NCBI RefSeq assembly: GCF_028858725.1
Contig: NC_084763.1
Coordinates: 58,117,152 to 58,181,151, forward strand
DNA from: Colius striatus
Lineage: Eukaryota; Chordata; Aves; Coliiformes; Coliidae
DNA length: 64,000 bases
Direction: 5' to 3'
Numbering within the stretch: the stretch's first letter is position 1; each line of letters begins with the position of its first letter. The position numbers and the translations under genes are program-made. Positions 12,201 through 47,835 of the stretch are shown here, piece by piece. The notes beneath the pieces are model-generated. The model worked only from the letters and a program-made list of their open reading frames with translations. It did no database searches and was not told the origin of the DNA.

Positions 12201-12216
12201 GAACTCCCCGCACTGA
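3208..12216 (+). CDS. TBRG4: TBRG4 / FASTKD4, mitochondrial RNA-binding FASTK-family protein
   Basis: Ten coding exons: 3208-3630, 4721-5038, 6189-6360, 7763-7920, 8400-8510, 8936-9080, 9373-9618, 10579-10690, 11126-11240 and 12106-12216. All have GT-AG borders and phases that agree, giving 1,911 nt and 636 residues; the human protein is about 631. The start MAAHLVRRC matches mammalian TBRG4 and its N-terminus suits a mitochondrial presequence. The middle holds the FAST repeats ([30 protein letters not shown]-like, [11 protein letters not shown]). Exons 9-10 encode the C-terminal RAP domain ([11 protein letters not shown] ... [15 protein letters not shown]). Family knowledge: it stabilises a subset of mitochondrial mRNAs in the matrix. 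Introns 2 and 7 carry SNORA5-type snoRNAs, as in mammals. Several introns are largely CR1. Nothing is broken. Confidence 0.96.
3703..4050 (-). mobile_element. CR1 LINE fragment, antisense, TBRG4 intron 1
   Basis: The element begins with 'tagaatcatatggtcacttt ggttggaaaagacc', the reverse complement of the CR1 3' end, and continues through 'ctgggcactgccccagctcc' and 'cagggaaacagctctgcctc' to about 4050. It is 5' truncated and non-coding. Confidence 0.85.
4540..4700 (-). mobile_element. CR1 LINE fragment, antisense, next to TBRG4 exon 2
   Basis: The phrases 'gctgatgaagatgttgaatc' and 'aacccatccctgtggaaccc' match the reverse complement of the late reverse-transcriptase part of CR1. It lies upstream of the first fragment's range in the element and ends about 20 bases before exon 2 at 4721. 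Confidence 0.65.
5085..5500 (-). mobile_element. CR1 LINE fragment, antisense, TBRG4 intron 2
   Basis: Reverse-strand CR1 3' end ('gaggttggaaggggccttga') followed by the usual 'tgggcagctggcacccctct', 'aggctcctcttctccaggc' and 'cagcccctccccagcc' segments. It is truncated near 5500, about 170 bases before the SNORA5-type gene. Confidence 0.85.
5675..5805 (+). ncRNA. SNORA5: SNORA5-type H/ACA snoRNA, copy 1 (TBRG4 intron 2)
   Basis: 131 nt with full H/ACA architecture. Hairpin 1 closes with GCAGCUG (from 5676) against CAGCUGC, and contains the GUCAAAUUCG pocket text I associate with SNORA5. The hinge box is ACAGCA. Hairpin 2 closes with CUGCAGC/GCUGCAG, has an inner AGCCCCA/UGGGGCU stem, and is followed at once by the ACA box at 5800-5802 plus three bases. 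Human TBRG4 introns host SNORA5A/B/C, so sequence, structure and position agree. Role by family: guide for rRNA pseudouridylation in the nucleolus, released from the spliced intron. Confidence 0.85.
5893..6178 (-). mobile_element. CR1 LINE fragment, antisense, running into the TBRG4 exon 3 acceptor
   Basis: The sequence from 'actcacggccctcagcaccc' to 'gagcctcctcttccc' is reverse-strand CR1 3' sequence. It ends about ten bases before exon 3 (6189). The pyrimidine-rich 'cctcctcttccc' of the element forms most of the polypyrimidine tract of this splice acceptor. Confidence 0.8.
7110..7440 (+). repeat. Minisatellites in TBRG4 intron 3
   Basis: Two related arrays. From 7110 to 7250 there are loose repeats of the type 'aagcccaggcaagcaggg'. 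From 7262 to 7440 there are tidy 20/21-bp repeats built on ggatgcagctcagggatgca, with ggatgaa variants. Open frames through them give repetitive peptides of no meaning. Confidence 0.85.
7480..7735. promoter_or_regulatory. Intragenic CpG island in TBRG4 intron 3
   Basis: About 250 bp of unmistakably CpG-rich sequence (gggcgggctcggtccc, ctcggctccgggcgcaggg, gggaggcgggacgggtcgcc) immediately before exon 4 at 7763, in contrast with the CpG-poor intron around it. GC boxes (gggcggg, ggcggg) are present, but no TATA and no clear first exon. It could be an internal promoter or simply an unmethylated GC-rich segment. Confidence 0.45.
8615..8913 (+). mobile_element. CR1 LINE fragment, sense, TBRG4 intron 5
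   Basis: Sense-strand CR1 wording from 'agagccgggcacagagctgg' through 'gttgagctggagaagaggag' to 'aattccttcccccatgggct'. It lacks its own 3' end and stops about 22 bases before exon 6 (8936). Confidence 0.8.
9730..10280 (-). mobile_element. CR1 LINE fragment with a single 40-bp repeat unit, antisense, TBRG4 intron 7
   Basis: It starts with 'gaatcgtagaatcaaggaat', the CR1 3' end reversed, and runs through all the usual segments. Unlike most copies it continues past the 'gtgtccctgtggcagtgagt' segment into one copy of the 40-bp unit ('ccagcactgacacagccctg', reverse strand) and then 'agggcccagcacaggggg'. It is therefore the single-unit state of the element-internal repeat seen expanded elsewhere in the window. 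Confidence 0.85.
10331..10464 (+). ncRNA. SNORA5: SNORA5-type H/ACA snoRNA, copy 2 (TBRG4 intron 7)
   Basis: 134 nt sharing with copy 1 the GUCAAAUUCGG pocket, the GGGACCGGCC segment and the CACAGCAACC hinge. Hairpin 1 closes GCAGCC/GGCUGC with an inner CCCUGCC/GGCAGGG stem, where copy 1 uses different bases, so both stems are kept by compensating changes. Hairpin 2 has GUCCC/GGGAC and CCCCA/UGGGG stems. The ACA box is at 10459-10461. Hairpin 2's lower stem is weaker than in copy 1. Confidence 0.8.
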
Positions 12217-12310
12217 GGCTGCGGCCCCGGCCCCGCCGCCCCCCGGCCCGGGGCTGCACCGAGGGGTCGGCAGCGCTCTGCCCTCGGCTCCGCCCCCGCC
12301 CCGCCTGCCC

Positions 12311-12316
12311 ATAAAG
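12311..12316 (+). terminator. TBRG4: Probable TBRG4 poly(A) signal
   Basis: The hexamer ATAAAG, inside CATAAAGA, is a variant of AATAAA. It lies 95 bases after the TGA, with a GT-rich element (gtttgtctttgtgtcgttg) about 25-45 bases further on, as expected for cleavage near 12330-12340. No canonical AATAAA is nearby. Confidence 0.6.
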
Positions 12317-12344
12317 AACCGGCTCGGCCTCCCCGAGTCCCGTT

Positions 12345-13480
12345 TGTCTTTGTGTCGTTGTCCGGGGGGCTGCGTGGGGCTGGGGGGCGGTGGGGAGGGG
12401 CAGCGCCGGTTCCTGGGTCCCCTTCCCAGGGCCACAGCTCCTGTGCCAGCCGGGACCGTGGGGAGAGCCCTGGGGGGGCTCTAAAGGGGAAGGGGGGACC
12501 CTGCCCCACAGCACCCCCACACACACACTGTGTCCCCCGTGGCGAGGGGTCGGGAGCAGCCCCCTCCCCACGCCGCCACGCACAGGGGCTGGCAGCCAGG
12601 AAGGGCTTTGGGGAGGGATCAGTGCCCATCTGGCCCCGGGGCCACTCGCCACGGCCCGTCCAGCCCTCTGGCTGGTGAGGGGGGGGCACAGCCTGGACAT
12701 CCCCCCCAGTCCTGCAGCGGGAGGGATGGGGGTGAGGGGGGGGCCGCAGCCCTTGAGCCATCACAGGGAGCTGCTGAGTCACGGCCCCGGGGCAGCTCCT
12801 GGCAGCAGCCCCAGCCCAGCCCGTGCCACCCGCTGCCAGGCACCGGCCCCGCTGCTTTTCGGGCCGTGCCTCGGTTCCCCCCTCCCCTCCCCACCCTTTG
12901 TGCCCCCTCCCCACGGCGCCATCGCTCCAGCCTCCCCATCACCATGGAGACCAGCAGGGCCGTTCCCATGGCGACAGCACCCATCGGCCTCTCCAGGGAT
13001 GCCCCGAGGACAAGTGGGGAAGGCGGGGGGGGGGGGAGATTGGGGATTCAACACCTCCCCCAAACGCGGCTGCTAACCCCTCTGCACCACCATGCTTTTG
13101 GGGACAGGGGGAGGGCTCCTCCCCCCATCACACCCAGGCCCCTGACAGATGCTCAGCCCCCCTTTTGAGGGGAAAAAATCCTGGTTTTAGGTGTTTCAGC
13201 ATCAGTCCTTCCCCCTCCCTTCCTCCGAGGTGGGGAAACTGAGGCTGAGACACCCCCCCCTTCCCCTCCACCCCCGGCAGCGATGCGAGCGGCGGTGGGT
13301 CCTCCCCTTCCCCCCTCCTCCGCCGCAGTGCCTGGCACACACCCCGAGAGAGGAGGGGAGGGGGAAAGGAGAGAAAGAAAAGGCAGGAGAGACAGAGAGA
13401 GAGAAAGGAGAGACAGAAAGGGGGGGGGAAATAGGGAAGGGAAAAAAAAGGAGCCGGCGTTGCTGACATCATCTGGGATG
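12345..13480. other. TBRG4-NACAD intergenic spacer
   Basis: GC-rich sequence without a recognised gene. Two palindrome-like CCATGG motifs at 12941-12976 (catcaccatggagacc and ttcccatggcgac) resemble RFX X-boxes loosely. From 13356 to 13460 the plus strand is almost pure purine (gagaaagaaaaggcaggaga and similar), a simple-sequence tract able to form triplex or H-DNA. Confidence 0.4.
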
Positions 13481-14640
13481 ACGGCGCTGATCCGGCCGGC
13501 GGCCGCCCCAACGCAGCCGCGCTGATGCTCCCGGCTCCCGGCGCAGCCGCCTCCCTGCAGCCCCGGGCGGGCGAGCGCGGTGCCGGGCGGCCGGGCCGGG
13601 GCCGCCGCAGCCCCCCCGCGCCCGCGGGACCCCAGCGCGCCGCCGGCATGGCCGAGGGAAAGGAGGCAGGTGAGGCCCGGCGCAGCGAGGGGCGGACGGG
13701 GCAGCGTGGGACGGAGCGATGGAGAGCGGAGCAAGGGATGCGGGAGCGGGGATGGAGCAACGGGGGATGGAGGACGGAGGGGCAGGGGGATGCGGGGCGC
13801 AGGACGCGGCGATGGAGGGCAGAGGATGAAGGAATACGGGACGGAGAGAGGACGCGGGGCCGACCGCAGCAGCCGCTCGCAGCCGCCGGCCCGGCCGGGG
13901 GGCTCCGGTACCGGCGCCAGGCGGCTCGGTCCTCCGGGGAGGCTGAGCTCGGCCTCGTCCCCTCCTTCCCTTTCCCCCGAGACCTCCGGGTGGGGAAACT
14001 GAGGCACGGGGCGCGGCCCAAGGTCACCCCGCGCAGCCGGGACGGGGTGGGCGCTGGAGGGTCCCCACGGAGTCGCCTCCCCACCAGCCTCAGTTTCCCT
14101 CCGGGAGCCGGGTGCGGAGCGGCGCGGGGGTCCCCAGAAAAGCGGGGGAGGGGGGGGTCAGGTCTGCCTTCCCACCCCCCGGGGCAGCAGGGCAGGGGGT
14201 CCCCAGGCCAGGTGGGAACTGCCAGAACCCCCAGAATACCTCCAGCGAGGATGAGGAGGGGTCCCGGGCAGACAGGAGCGGCGAGGGGCAGGGTTCAGGT
14301 GTTTCTCTGAGGCAGCCCCCCCAGAATGACACCGAGGGGGAGGTCGCAGCCCCAGAGACACCCCCTAAATTAACCCCCCCCCCCCCCCGCCAGTTCCCGA
14401 GAAGGGAACAAGAAGCCCCTCGCAGGCCCTTTAGAGGGGGGGCTCGTTGCCCCCTCCCGGTGTTAAATGCCCCGGAGCGGCCCCACCTCCCCCCTCCCAG
14501 CAGCCCCCGCGGCCCCGCCCCGCCCCTCCCCCTCTATAAAGACCCCCCCGGGGGGGCTCCGGGAGGTTCGGTTGGGTTTGGGGTCAGAGGTGTGTGTGAG
14601 CCGCTTCTGCCCCATGGACGTGTCCTTGGGGGGCTCAGGT
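13481..14640 (+). promoter_or_regulatory. NACAD: NACAD promoter region: CpG island and a TATA box
   Basis: A CpG island spans about 13480-13960 and contains ATG 13648 followed by a good donor (ggcag|gtgagg, 13669/13670). A second candidate start lies further down: TATAAA at 14535-14540, then, about 75 bases on, ATG 14614 in a good context (ccccATGG) and donor ctcag|gtaagg (14638/14639). Both short exons end in phase 1, while the giant exon at 15115 needs phase 0, so neither joins it directly in frame. An unseen intermediate exon, or translation starting inside the giant exon, would be needed. Confidence 0.5.
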
Positions 14641-15114
14641 AAGGTGCGGGGTATCCCCTCTACTCGCAGGTGGGTGCTGGGGTGGCCGTGAGGTGGGGAG
14701 GGGGCTTCACCCACTGTCCTCCTTAGGTAAGGGAGGGCTGAGGACTCACAAGTTCAGTGCATGGGAGGGGGGGCACGGAGCTCCCTGCGTGGGAGATGCT
14801 GGGGGGGTGGTGGTGGGGGTGGCTGCTCCCCCCATGGAGGGGTCACCATCGTTGGGGGGCACCTGGGCTGTCCCTTAACGCAGCTGCATCCACGTGCTTG
14901 GTGGGGGGGAGGGGGATGATGCGTTGGTGTCACCTTTGGTGTCCCCTCACCCTGGGATGACCCTCTGCTGCTGGGGGGGGGTCACCCTGTTCCCCACCCC
15001 TGGGGTGACCCCAGCCTCACCGGGTGCCCCCCGTTCCCTCTCCCCCCGGCTGTTGCCCCCATCCCGTCGCAGGGCTGCCTGTGGCACTGAGGGGGGTGTC
15101 CCATCTCTCTGCAG

Positions 15115-21494
<6,380 letters not shown>

Positions 21495-21616
21495 CGGCCG
21501 GGAGCATCCTGGCCCCCCTCCCTGTATAGATGCACAGTTACTGCCCCTCCCCACCCTTCACCCCAAAACCTTCCTCTGTCCCCCCTCCATCCCCTTCCCC
21601 AGCGTCTGTAACGCTC

Positions 21617-21622
21617 AATAAA
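21617..21622 (+). terminator. NACAD: NACAD poly(A) signal
   Basis: A canonical AATAAA about 120 bases after the TAG stop, in 'gctcaataaacggcctc'. Cleavage is expected near 21635-21645. The gene ends tail to tail with CCM2. Confidence 0.9.
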
Positions 21623-21838
21623 CGGCCTCATGTATCACTTGGCTCGCACCCGGCCTCCCCTCGTGCTGACTTTGGGGGGACTCGCCCCCAGCCCCAGGTC
21701 CCATCGCTGGGCTGGGGGGGCTCAGGGCGTCCCGTCCTGGCAGTGGGGTGGGTGCAGGGGCTGTGATGGGCTTTGGGAGACACTCAGGAGTGTGCCATGG
21801 GGGAGGTTGGGGGGCAGCCCCTCGTTAATTTGGGGGTG

Positions 21839-21844
21839 TTTAAT
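21839..21844 (-). terminator. CCM2: Candidate CCM2 poly(A) signal (ATTAAA)
   Basis: On the minus strand the text reads ccATTAAAcacc, a common variant signal, about 810 bases past the CCM2 stop. No AATAAA occurs on this strand between here and the stop, though an ATTTAAA near 22440 is another weak option. If correct, the NACAD and CCM2 3' ends are only about 200 bases apart. Confidence 0.4.
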
Positions 21845-22655
21845 GGAGGCCAGTGCTGCTCCTTTCCTACAGCAGCTGGAGGATCCTCTTTGGGGTCAAA
21901 AGGGCTGTAGGGGGTGGATGTGGGGCCATGACCTGCTCCTGGGGACGAAAAGGGTCCTGCCAGAGGTGTGGGGTTGGTGCCTGGGCTGCACCATCCCCCT
22001 TCCAGCTCCTTCCTTCCTCCCCAAGTTGTGGCTCTGGGCTAATCAGGGACCCTCTCCCCCCAACCCCTTCTCAGGTGCCCCCTGCAATTGGCACCTCACC
22101 CTTGGGGATGTGGGGCAAAAACAGGGTGCACTTAGAACTGCGTGTAAAATATACACAGCAGGGATGTTGTGCCTCCAGGCTTCAGCAATGGGGTCCTGGG
22201 GGCCCAGGGAGACCTCCCCTATGGCTTTGGGGTGCCCTGGGTGTGGGAGGGGGGCTGCAGGGGGCTGGTCCTCGTGGTGTAGGCATGCAGGCCAGCTGTG
22301 TGCCCCCCACCTCACCTGGGCACCCCGTTATCAGGCAGGGAGGGGGCCAAGCCCCCTGGCCTCAGCCCCTCCGTGGCCTCAGCAGCTTCTCCTGCAGGGC
22401 TGGAGCCGAAACGTTCCCACAGCACGGAGCAAGAGGTTTAAATAATTCACATTGTGGTAAACTTCATTCAAAACCAGGGGCAGGAGGAGGAGAGCAGTTA
22501 CAGGAGGGGATCCCATGTGCAAAACTGTAAACCAGGCCCGGGGGCTGTAGCAGAGTCATCACAAACCCCCCCCCCAGCCTCTGCAAGGCTGAGCCCCTGC
22601 CCCAGGGTGGGAGGAGCAGCAGAGCGCTGCCCCCGCTGCTGCCGGGGCGCTGAGC

Positions 22656-44308
<21,653 letters not shown>

Positions 44309-45055
44309 GTCTCCGGCGGCGGCGGCGGCCCCGGCCCCCCCCGGGGCATCCCCGCAGCGGCCGTGCTCGCTCGGCCTCGGTGCGCGCCGGGACCCAGCAG
44401 CCCGGCCTCAGTGGCGGGCGGCGGCCATGGCCCGTCCCGCGCCGGGGCCGCGGCTCCCGCTCTCGTTCCCGCCCGGAGCCGCCTCACGGACACCAACAGC
44501 TTTTCAATCCTGCCGCCATCTTGGGCGGCGGCTTCCCGGCCTGCACCGCGCCGCGCCCTCCCCCGGAGCATGACGTCACTGCTCCCGCCGCGCATGCGGG
44601 AAGGCGATTGGCCACTCCCATCAGCCCGCCCCCGCCCCCTTGGAGATGCGGAACGCTATTGGCCGCGATTACCATCCCGGCCACGCCCCCCGCGGGGAGG
44701 CGGGATCCCATTGGCCCGCCCACGCTCACTCCCCGCCCATATAGGGCGGTGCTCTGTCGGCCGCGCCCACGGCTCGGTGCCGCTCCTGCGCATGCGCCGG
44801 CTCCTCCCGCGCTGTCCCCGGCGCTCGGCTGACGTCACGCGGCCTGGCCGTCGCGCCCTCAGCCATGGCGGCGCTTCCCGGTGCCATCCGCTTCCATCCG
44901 CTGCCATCCGCGGCCGGGGCTGCTCTCACGGAGCGAGGGAGGAGCAGAGGCTCTTCGGGGCAGCGTTGGCGAGGCGCCTTCCCCGCCATCGGGCCCCGCC
45001 GCCGCAGCCGTGAGGTGCCGTGGGGCTCGGTGCATGCTGGGAAGGGTAGTCCGCC
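44309..45055. promoter_or_regulatory. Two-way CpG-island promoter between CCM2 and the snoRNA host gene
   Basis: Dense CpG sequence between the divergent genes. It holds a YY1-type GCCGCCATCTTG at 44512-44523 and two perfect CRE palindromes TGACGTCA at 44571-44578 and 44830-44837. Three CCAAT boxes (as ATTGG) start at 44607, 44658 and 44710. There is a perfect NRF1 site TGCGCATGCGCC at 44787-44798 and, at about 45031-45050, a ZNF143/THAP11-like motif (gcatgctgggaagggtagtc). Such motifs are typical of housekeeping and snoRNA-host promoters. There is no convincing TATA box; 'catatagg' at 44739 is weak. Confidence 0.75.
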
Positions 45056-45297
45056 ATGGGCCTCGGGCGGGCGCTCGGGGCTTTCCGCGGGGGTGTCCCC
45101 GGGGGTACAGGGCTCGTGGAGACGGCTCTGTCGGGGAAGGGGACTCCGGGGGTCATCGGGGGGGTGATGAGGGTCTTTGGGTCGGGAGGCGCGGGGCGCT
45201 GAGGGTCCTCGGGGGCCGTGAAGGTCCCCGGGCGGAGCTGAGGTTCCATGGCGGGAGTGAGGATCCAGGGGAAGGGAGAGGGGCTGCACGTCCCCCT

Positions 45298-45422
45298 CAG
45301 CAAGTCTTCCAGCGTGGGGGGGCCTGCTGTGGCCCTCGCTATTCCTACAGCACTTGCCAGAGCAGCCCTGGGACGGTTTGAGGCCTCTCCCTGCCCTCAC
45401 CAGGGAGGGGTTATAGACATCC
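45298..45422 (+). ncRNA. H/ACA snoRNA copy A in host intron 1 (SNORA9-like by position)
   Basis: Hairpin 1 closes GCAAGU/ACUUGC, with an inner stem (GCG...GGG/CCC...CGC) and flanking single-stranded pocket segments. The H box AGAGCA is at 45359-45364 (ANANNA). A second stem is CCUCUCCCUG/CAGGGAGGGG. The ACA box is at 45417-45419, three bases from the end. Length 125 nt, about 100 nt before the next exon. Hairpin 1 is convincing, the lower stem of hairpin 2 less so. Confidence 0.65.
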
Positions 45423-45744
45423 CAGACACCTGGCTGATGAGGGCAACCCTGGAGACAACGCTGGCCAAGGCCAGCCAACTGCCCTCTCCTCCAGAGCTAC
45501 TGAAGCTTTCCCTCCTCTGTTGCAGCCTCTCACTCAGATGATCTAGAGATGTGGAAAGCTGCTGGGATGGAGGAGGCCTCGTTCTCATGTCTCCACATGC
45601 ATGTTTCTTCCTCAGAAGCAACACAGAAATGACACTGGCGGTAAGGGGAGATGAGGCTGAGGGTCTCTGGGTTGGGGGCTGTGTGTCCCCTGGGGGGGAT
45701 TGAGCATACCTGGGGTGGGGAGCAGGGGGCTATATGTCCTCCTC

Positions 45745-45868
45745 AGCAAGTCTTCCAGCGTGGGGGGGCCTGCTGTGGCCCCCACCATTCCTACAGCACT
45801 TGCCAGAGCAACCCTGGGATGGTTTGAGGCCTCTCCCAGCCCTCACTGGAGAGGGGTTGTATACATCC
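45745..45868 (+). ncRNA. H/ACA snoRNA copy B in host intron 2
   Basis: Same architecture: GCAAGU/ACUUGC outer stem, GUGGGGG/CCCCCAC inner stem, H box AGAGCA at 45805-45810, ACA at 45863-45865. In hairpin 2 the loop-closing pairs read CCCAG/CUGG instead of CCCUG/CAGG in copies A and C, a compensating change that keeps the stem. Confidence 0.65.
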
Positions 45869-46154
45869 CAGACATCCCCATGACCGGGGAGAGGCCCCCA
45901 GAGATGTTGCTGATGGGATAAGGCTGGCCAGCTGCCCCCTCCTCCAGTGCCACTGATGCTTTTCCTCCCTGGTTGCAGAGTTCCACTGAGATGAGAGACT
46001 CTCACTTTCTAGAGAAAGCTGCTGGGATGGAGAGGGCCTCATCTTCTCAGCTCCATACAGATGTTTCTTCCCCAGAGCCAACGCAGCAATCCTACTGGTG
46101 GTAAGGGGAGGTGGGGCTGAGGGTCTCTGGGTCAGGGGGCTGCATGTTCCCCTC

Positions 46155-46278
46155 AGCAAGTCTTCCAGCGTGGGGGGGCCTGCTGTGGCCCCCACCATTC
46201 CTACAGCACTTGCCAGAGCAACCCTGGGACGGTTTGAGGCCTCTCCCTGCCCTCTCCAGGGAGGGGTTATAGACATCC
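46155..46278 (+). ncRNA. H/ACA snoRNA copy C in host intron 3
   Basis: Outer stem GCAAGU/ACUUGC, inner stem GUGGGGG/CCCCCAC, H box AGAGCA at 46215-46220, ACA at 46273-46275. It resembles copy B in hairpin 1 and copy A in hairpin 2. It is about 110 nt before exon 4 of the host. Confidence 0.65.
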
Positions 46279-46789
46279 CAGACACCTGGATGACTCTGGG
46301 AGACCCTCAGAGACTGGGGAGGGTGGGCAGGGAGTGAACTGCCCCATTCTCCATACCTCTGACAACCTTCTTTCTCTTCCTGGTTGCAGGCTCCTGCTTG
46401 GGTGATGTGTTGGGATGGAGGAGGCCTCGTCTTCTCAGCCCGACTGGGGTGTCTCTTTCCTTGAGATGATGCAAAGATCGTGCTGGTGGTAAGAGTTGTG
46501 TCACACCTTGATATTAACCCTTCCCTCTTGGGATAGTGAAGCTGGGGACAAGCAGATGCAGCGAGGGGGTGGTGGCAGTCCCCAGGGATTCTGCCAAAAA
46601 CCCCTTGGGCCATCCCCAGCTTCATTAGTGCCATCATGCTCATCCTAATTGTTCCCCCCATTTCTTTTCCAGCCTCACACCACCATGGGGTTCCCCTCTC
46701 CACCAGTCCTCGCCTTGGTCTTCCCAGAGCTCCCAGTTATTCCCAAGGTTTTAACTGGGAATCCTGGAATGAGAACGGGTTTATTGATG

Positions 46790-46795
46790 AATAAA
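46790..46795 (+). terminator. Poly(A) signal of the snoRNA host gene
   Basis: Canonical AATAAA in 'gatgaataaatcatg', about 120 bases into the last exon, followed by T/G-rich sequence (gcctgtttttcccagtgggg). Confidence 0.8.
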
Positions 46796-46854
46796 TCATG
46801 CCTGTTTTTCCCAGTGGGGTTTTGGTACCGTGTGATAAAAGGGGGAAGGGACAT

Positions 46855-47690
46855 GTGTCATAGTACCATAGAATGGATGCTTAGAAATGATCCAGTGCCA
46901 CCCCATGCTACAGCAGCTTCCCCTGGCTCAGGGGGCACAGGAACACGTCCAGGTGGGTTGGGAACCCCCTGAGAAGGAGCCACCACACCCTCCCTGGGCA
47001 GCCTGGGCCAGGGCTCCCTCACCTCAGCACCAGAGGAGTTTCTTCTCCTGTGCCAGGGGCCCTGCCTGTGCCCGCTACCCCTTGTCCTGCCACTGGCCAC
47101 CACACACCAGCCCCATCCTTTAGGGATTGATCAGCATTGATAAGACCCCTCTCAGGCTTCTCTTCTCCAGGCTGAACAGCCCCAGTTCCCGCAGCCTTTC
47201 CTCCTCACACACATGTTCCATCCCCTCAGCACCCTGGGAGCCCTCACTGGCCTCTCTCCAGCAGTTCCCTGTCTCTCTGCAGCTGGGGAGCCCAGCACTG
47301 GGCACAGGGCTCCAGCTGAGGCCTCAGCAGGGCAGAGCAGAGGGGCAGCACACCCTCCCTGGCCCTGCTGCCCACACTCTGCTGGATGCCCCCAGGCTGC
47401 CATTGGCTTCTTGCCCACCAGCCCACACTGCTGCTCGTGTTTCTCTGCTGCCCACCAGCACTGCCAGGTCCCTCTCCTGGAGCTGCTCTCCAGCAGGTGC
47501 CCCCCAGCCTGTGCTGGGGCAGGGGCTTGTTCCTGCCCAGCTGCAGGACTCTGCCCTTGCCCTGGGTGACCCTCAGCAGGTTCCTGTGCCCAGCTCTCAC
47601 TGACTGGCAGCACAGACACTTGTGCTTCGGCCAGTTTGGTGCCAGCAGGGAGCTTGCTGAGGATGATGTTCCAGGGAATGTGGGCTGAGT
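46855..47690 (-). mobile_element. Long CR1 LINE fragment, antisense, just upstream of MYO1G
   Basis: From the reversed 3' end ('catagtaccatagaatggat') through 'ggggcacaggaacacgtcca', 'gctgaacagccccagttccc', 'tggcttcttgcccaccagcc' and 'ccagtttggtgccagcaggg' to about 47690. At about 830 bp it is the longest uninterrupted CR1 here, still without an intact frame. It ends about 145 bases before the MYO1G start codon. Confidence 0.88.
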
Positions 47691-47835
47691 CCCCACCCCA
47701 GAGATTTGGGTGTGCCGGGCCGTGCCCCACAGCCACCCCATGGGAGGTGCCGGTGCCGCCATCGCGCCTGCGCCGCGGGCCGTTGTGGGCGCAGGAAGCG
47801 GCGCGGGGGGAAGCGGGTGGGTGCCGGCGCTGGCG
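47691..47835 (+). promoter_or_regulatory. MYO1G: MYO1G core promoter / 5' UTR
   Basis: Only about 145 bases separate the CR1 from the start codon, and they are CpG-rich (catcgcgcctgcgccgcggg, ggaagcggcgcgggg). CCATTG-type or TATA motifs are not seen. 'aggaagcggcgcg' resembles an ETS/PU.1-class GGAA site, which would suit a leukocyte gene. The first exon may begin within this stretch. Confidence 0.45.

Larger units (their letters stand above)
44860..46815 (+). ncRNA. SNHG15: snoRNA host gene, SNHG15-like by position
   Basis: Clear exons without coding sense: 45526-45640, 45979-46100 and 46390-46488 (acceptors ending ttgcag, donors gtaagg or gtaaga), and a last exon from 46673 (acceptor tttcttttccag) with AATAAA at 46790. 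Exon 1 lies in the CpG island; its donor is either 45009/45010 or about 45255. The three middle exons are diverged copies of each other (gctgggatggaggaggcctc and the gcaa...ctggtg ends recur), and the intron before each one carries one copy of an H/ACA-type RNA. In human, SNHG15, host of SNORA9, occupies this interval, divergent from CCM2 and in the MYO1G direction, so position and orientation match. Exon sequence identity to SNHG15 is not claimed. Confidence 0.65.

Noticed and set aside
44865-45167. ATG 44865 with a 100-codon frame (MAALPGAIRF...) in the divergent CpG island
   Set aside because: No homology recognised, no conserved continuation into the following exons, and the downstream exons have no common open frame. 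It fits a non-coding host gene better.
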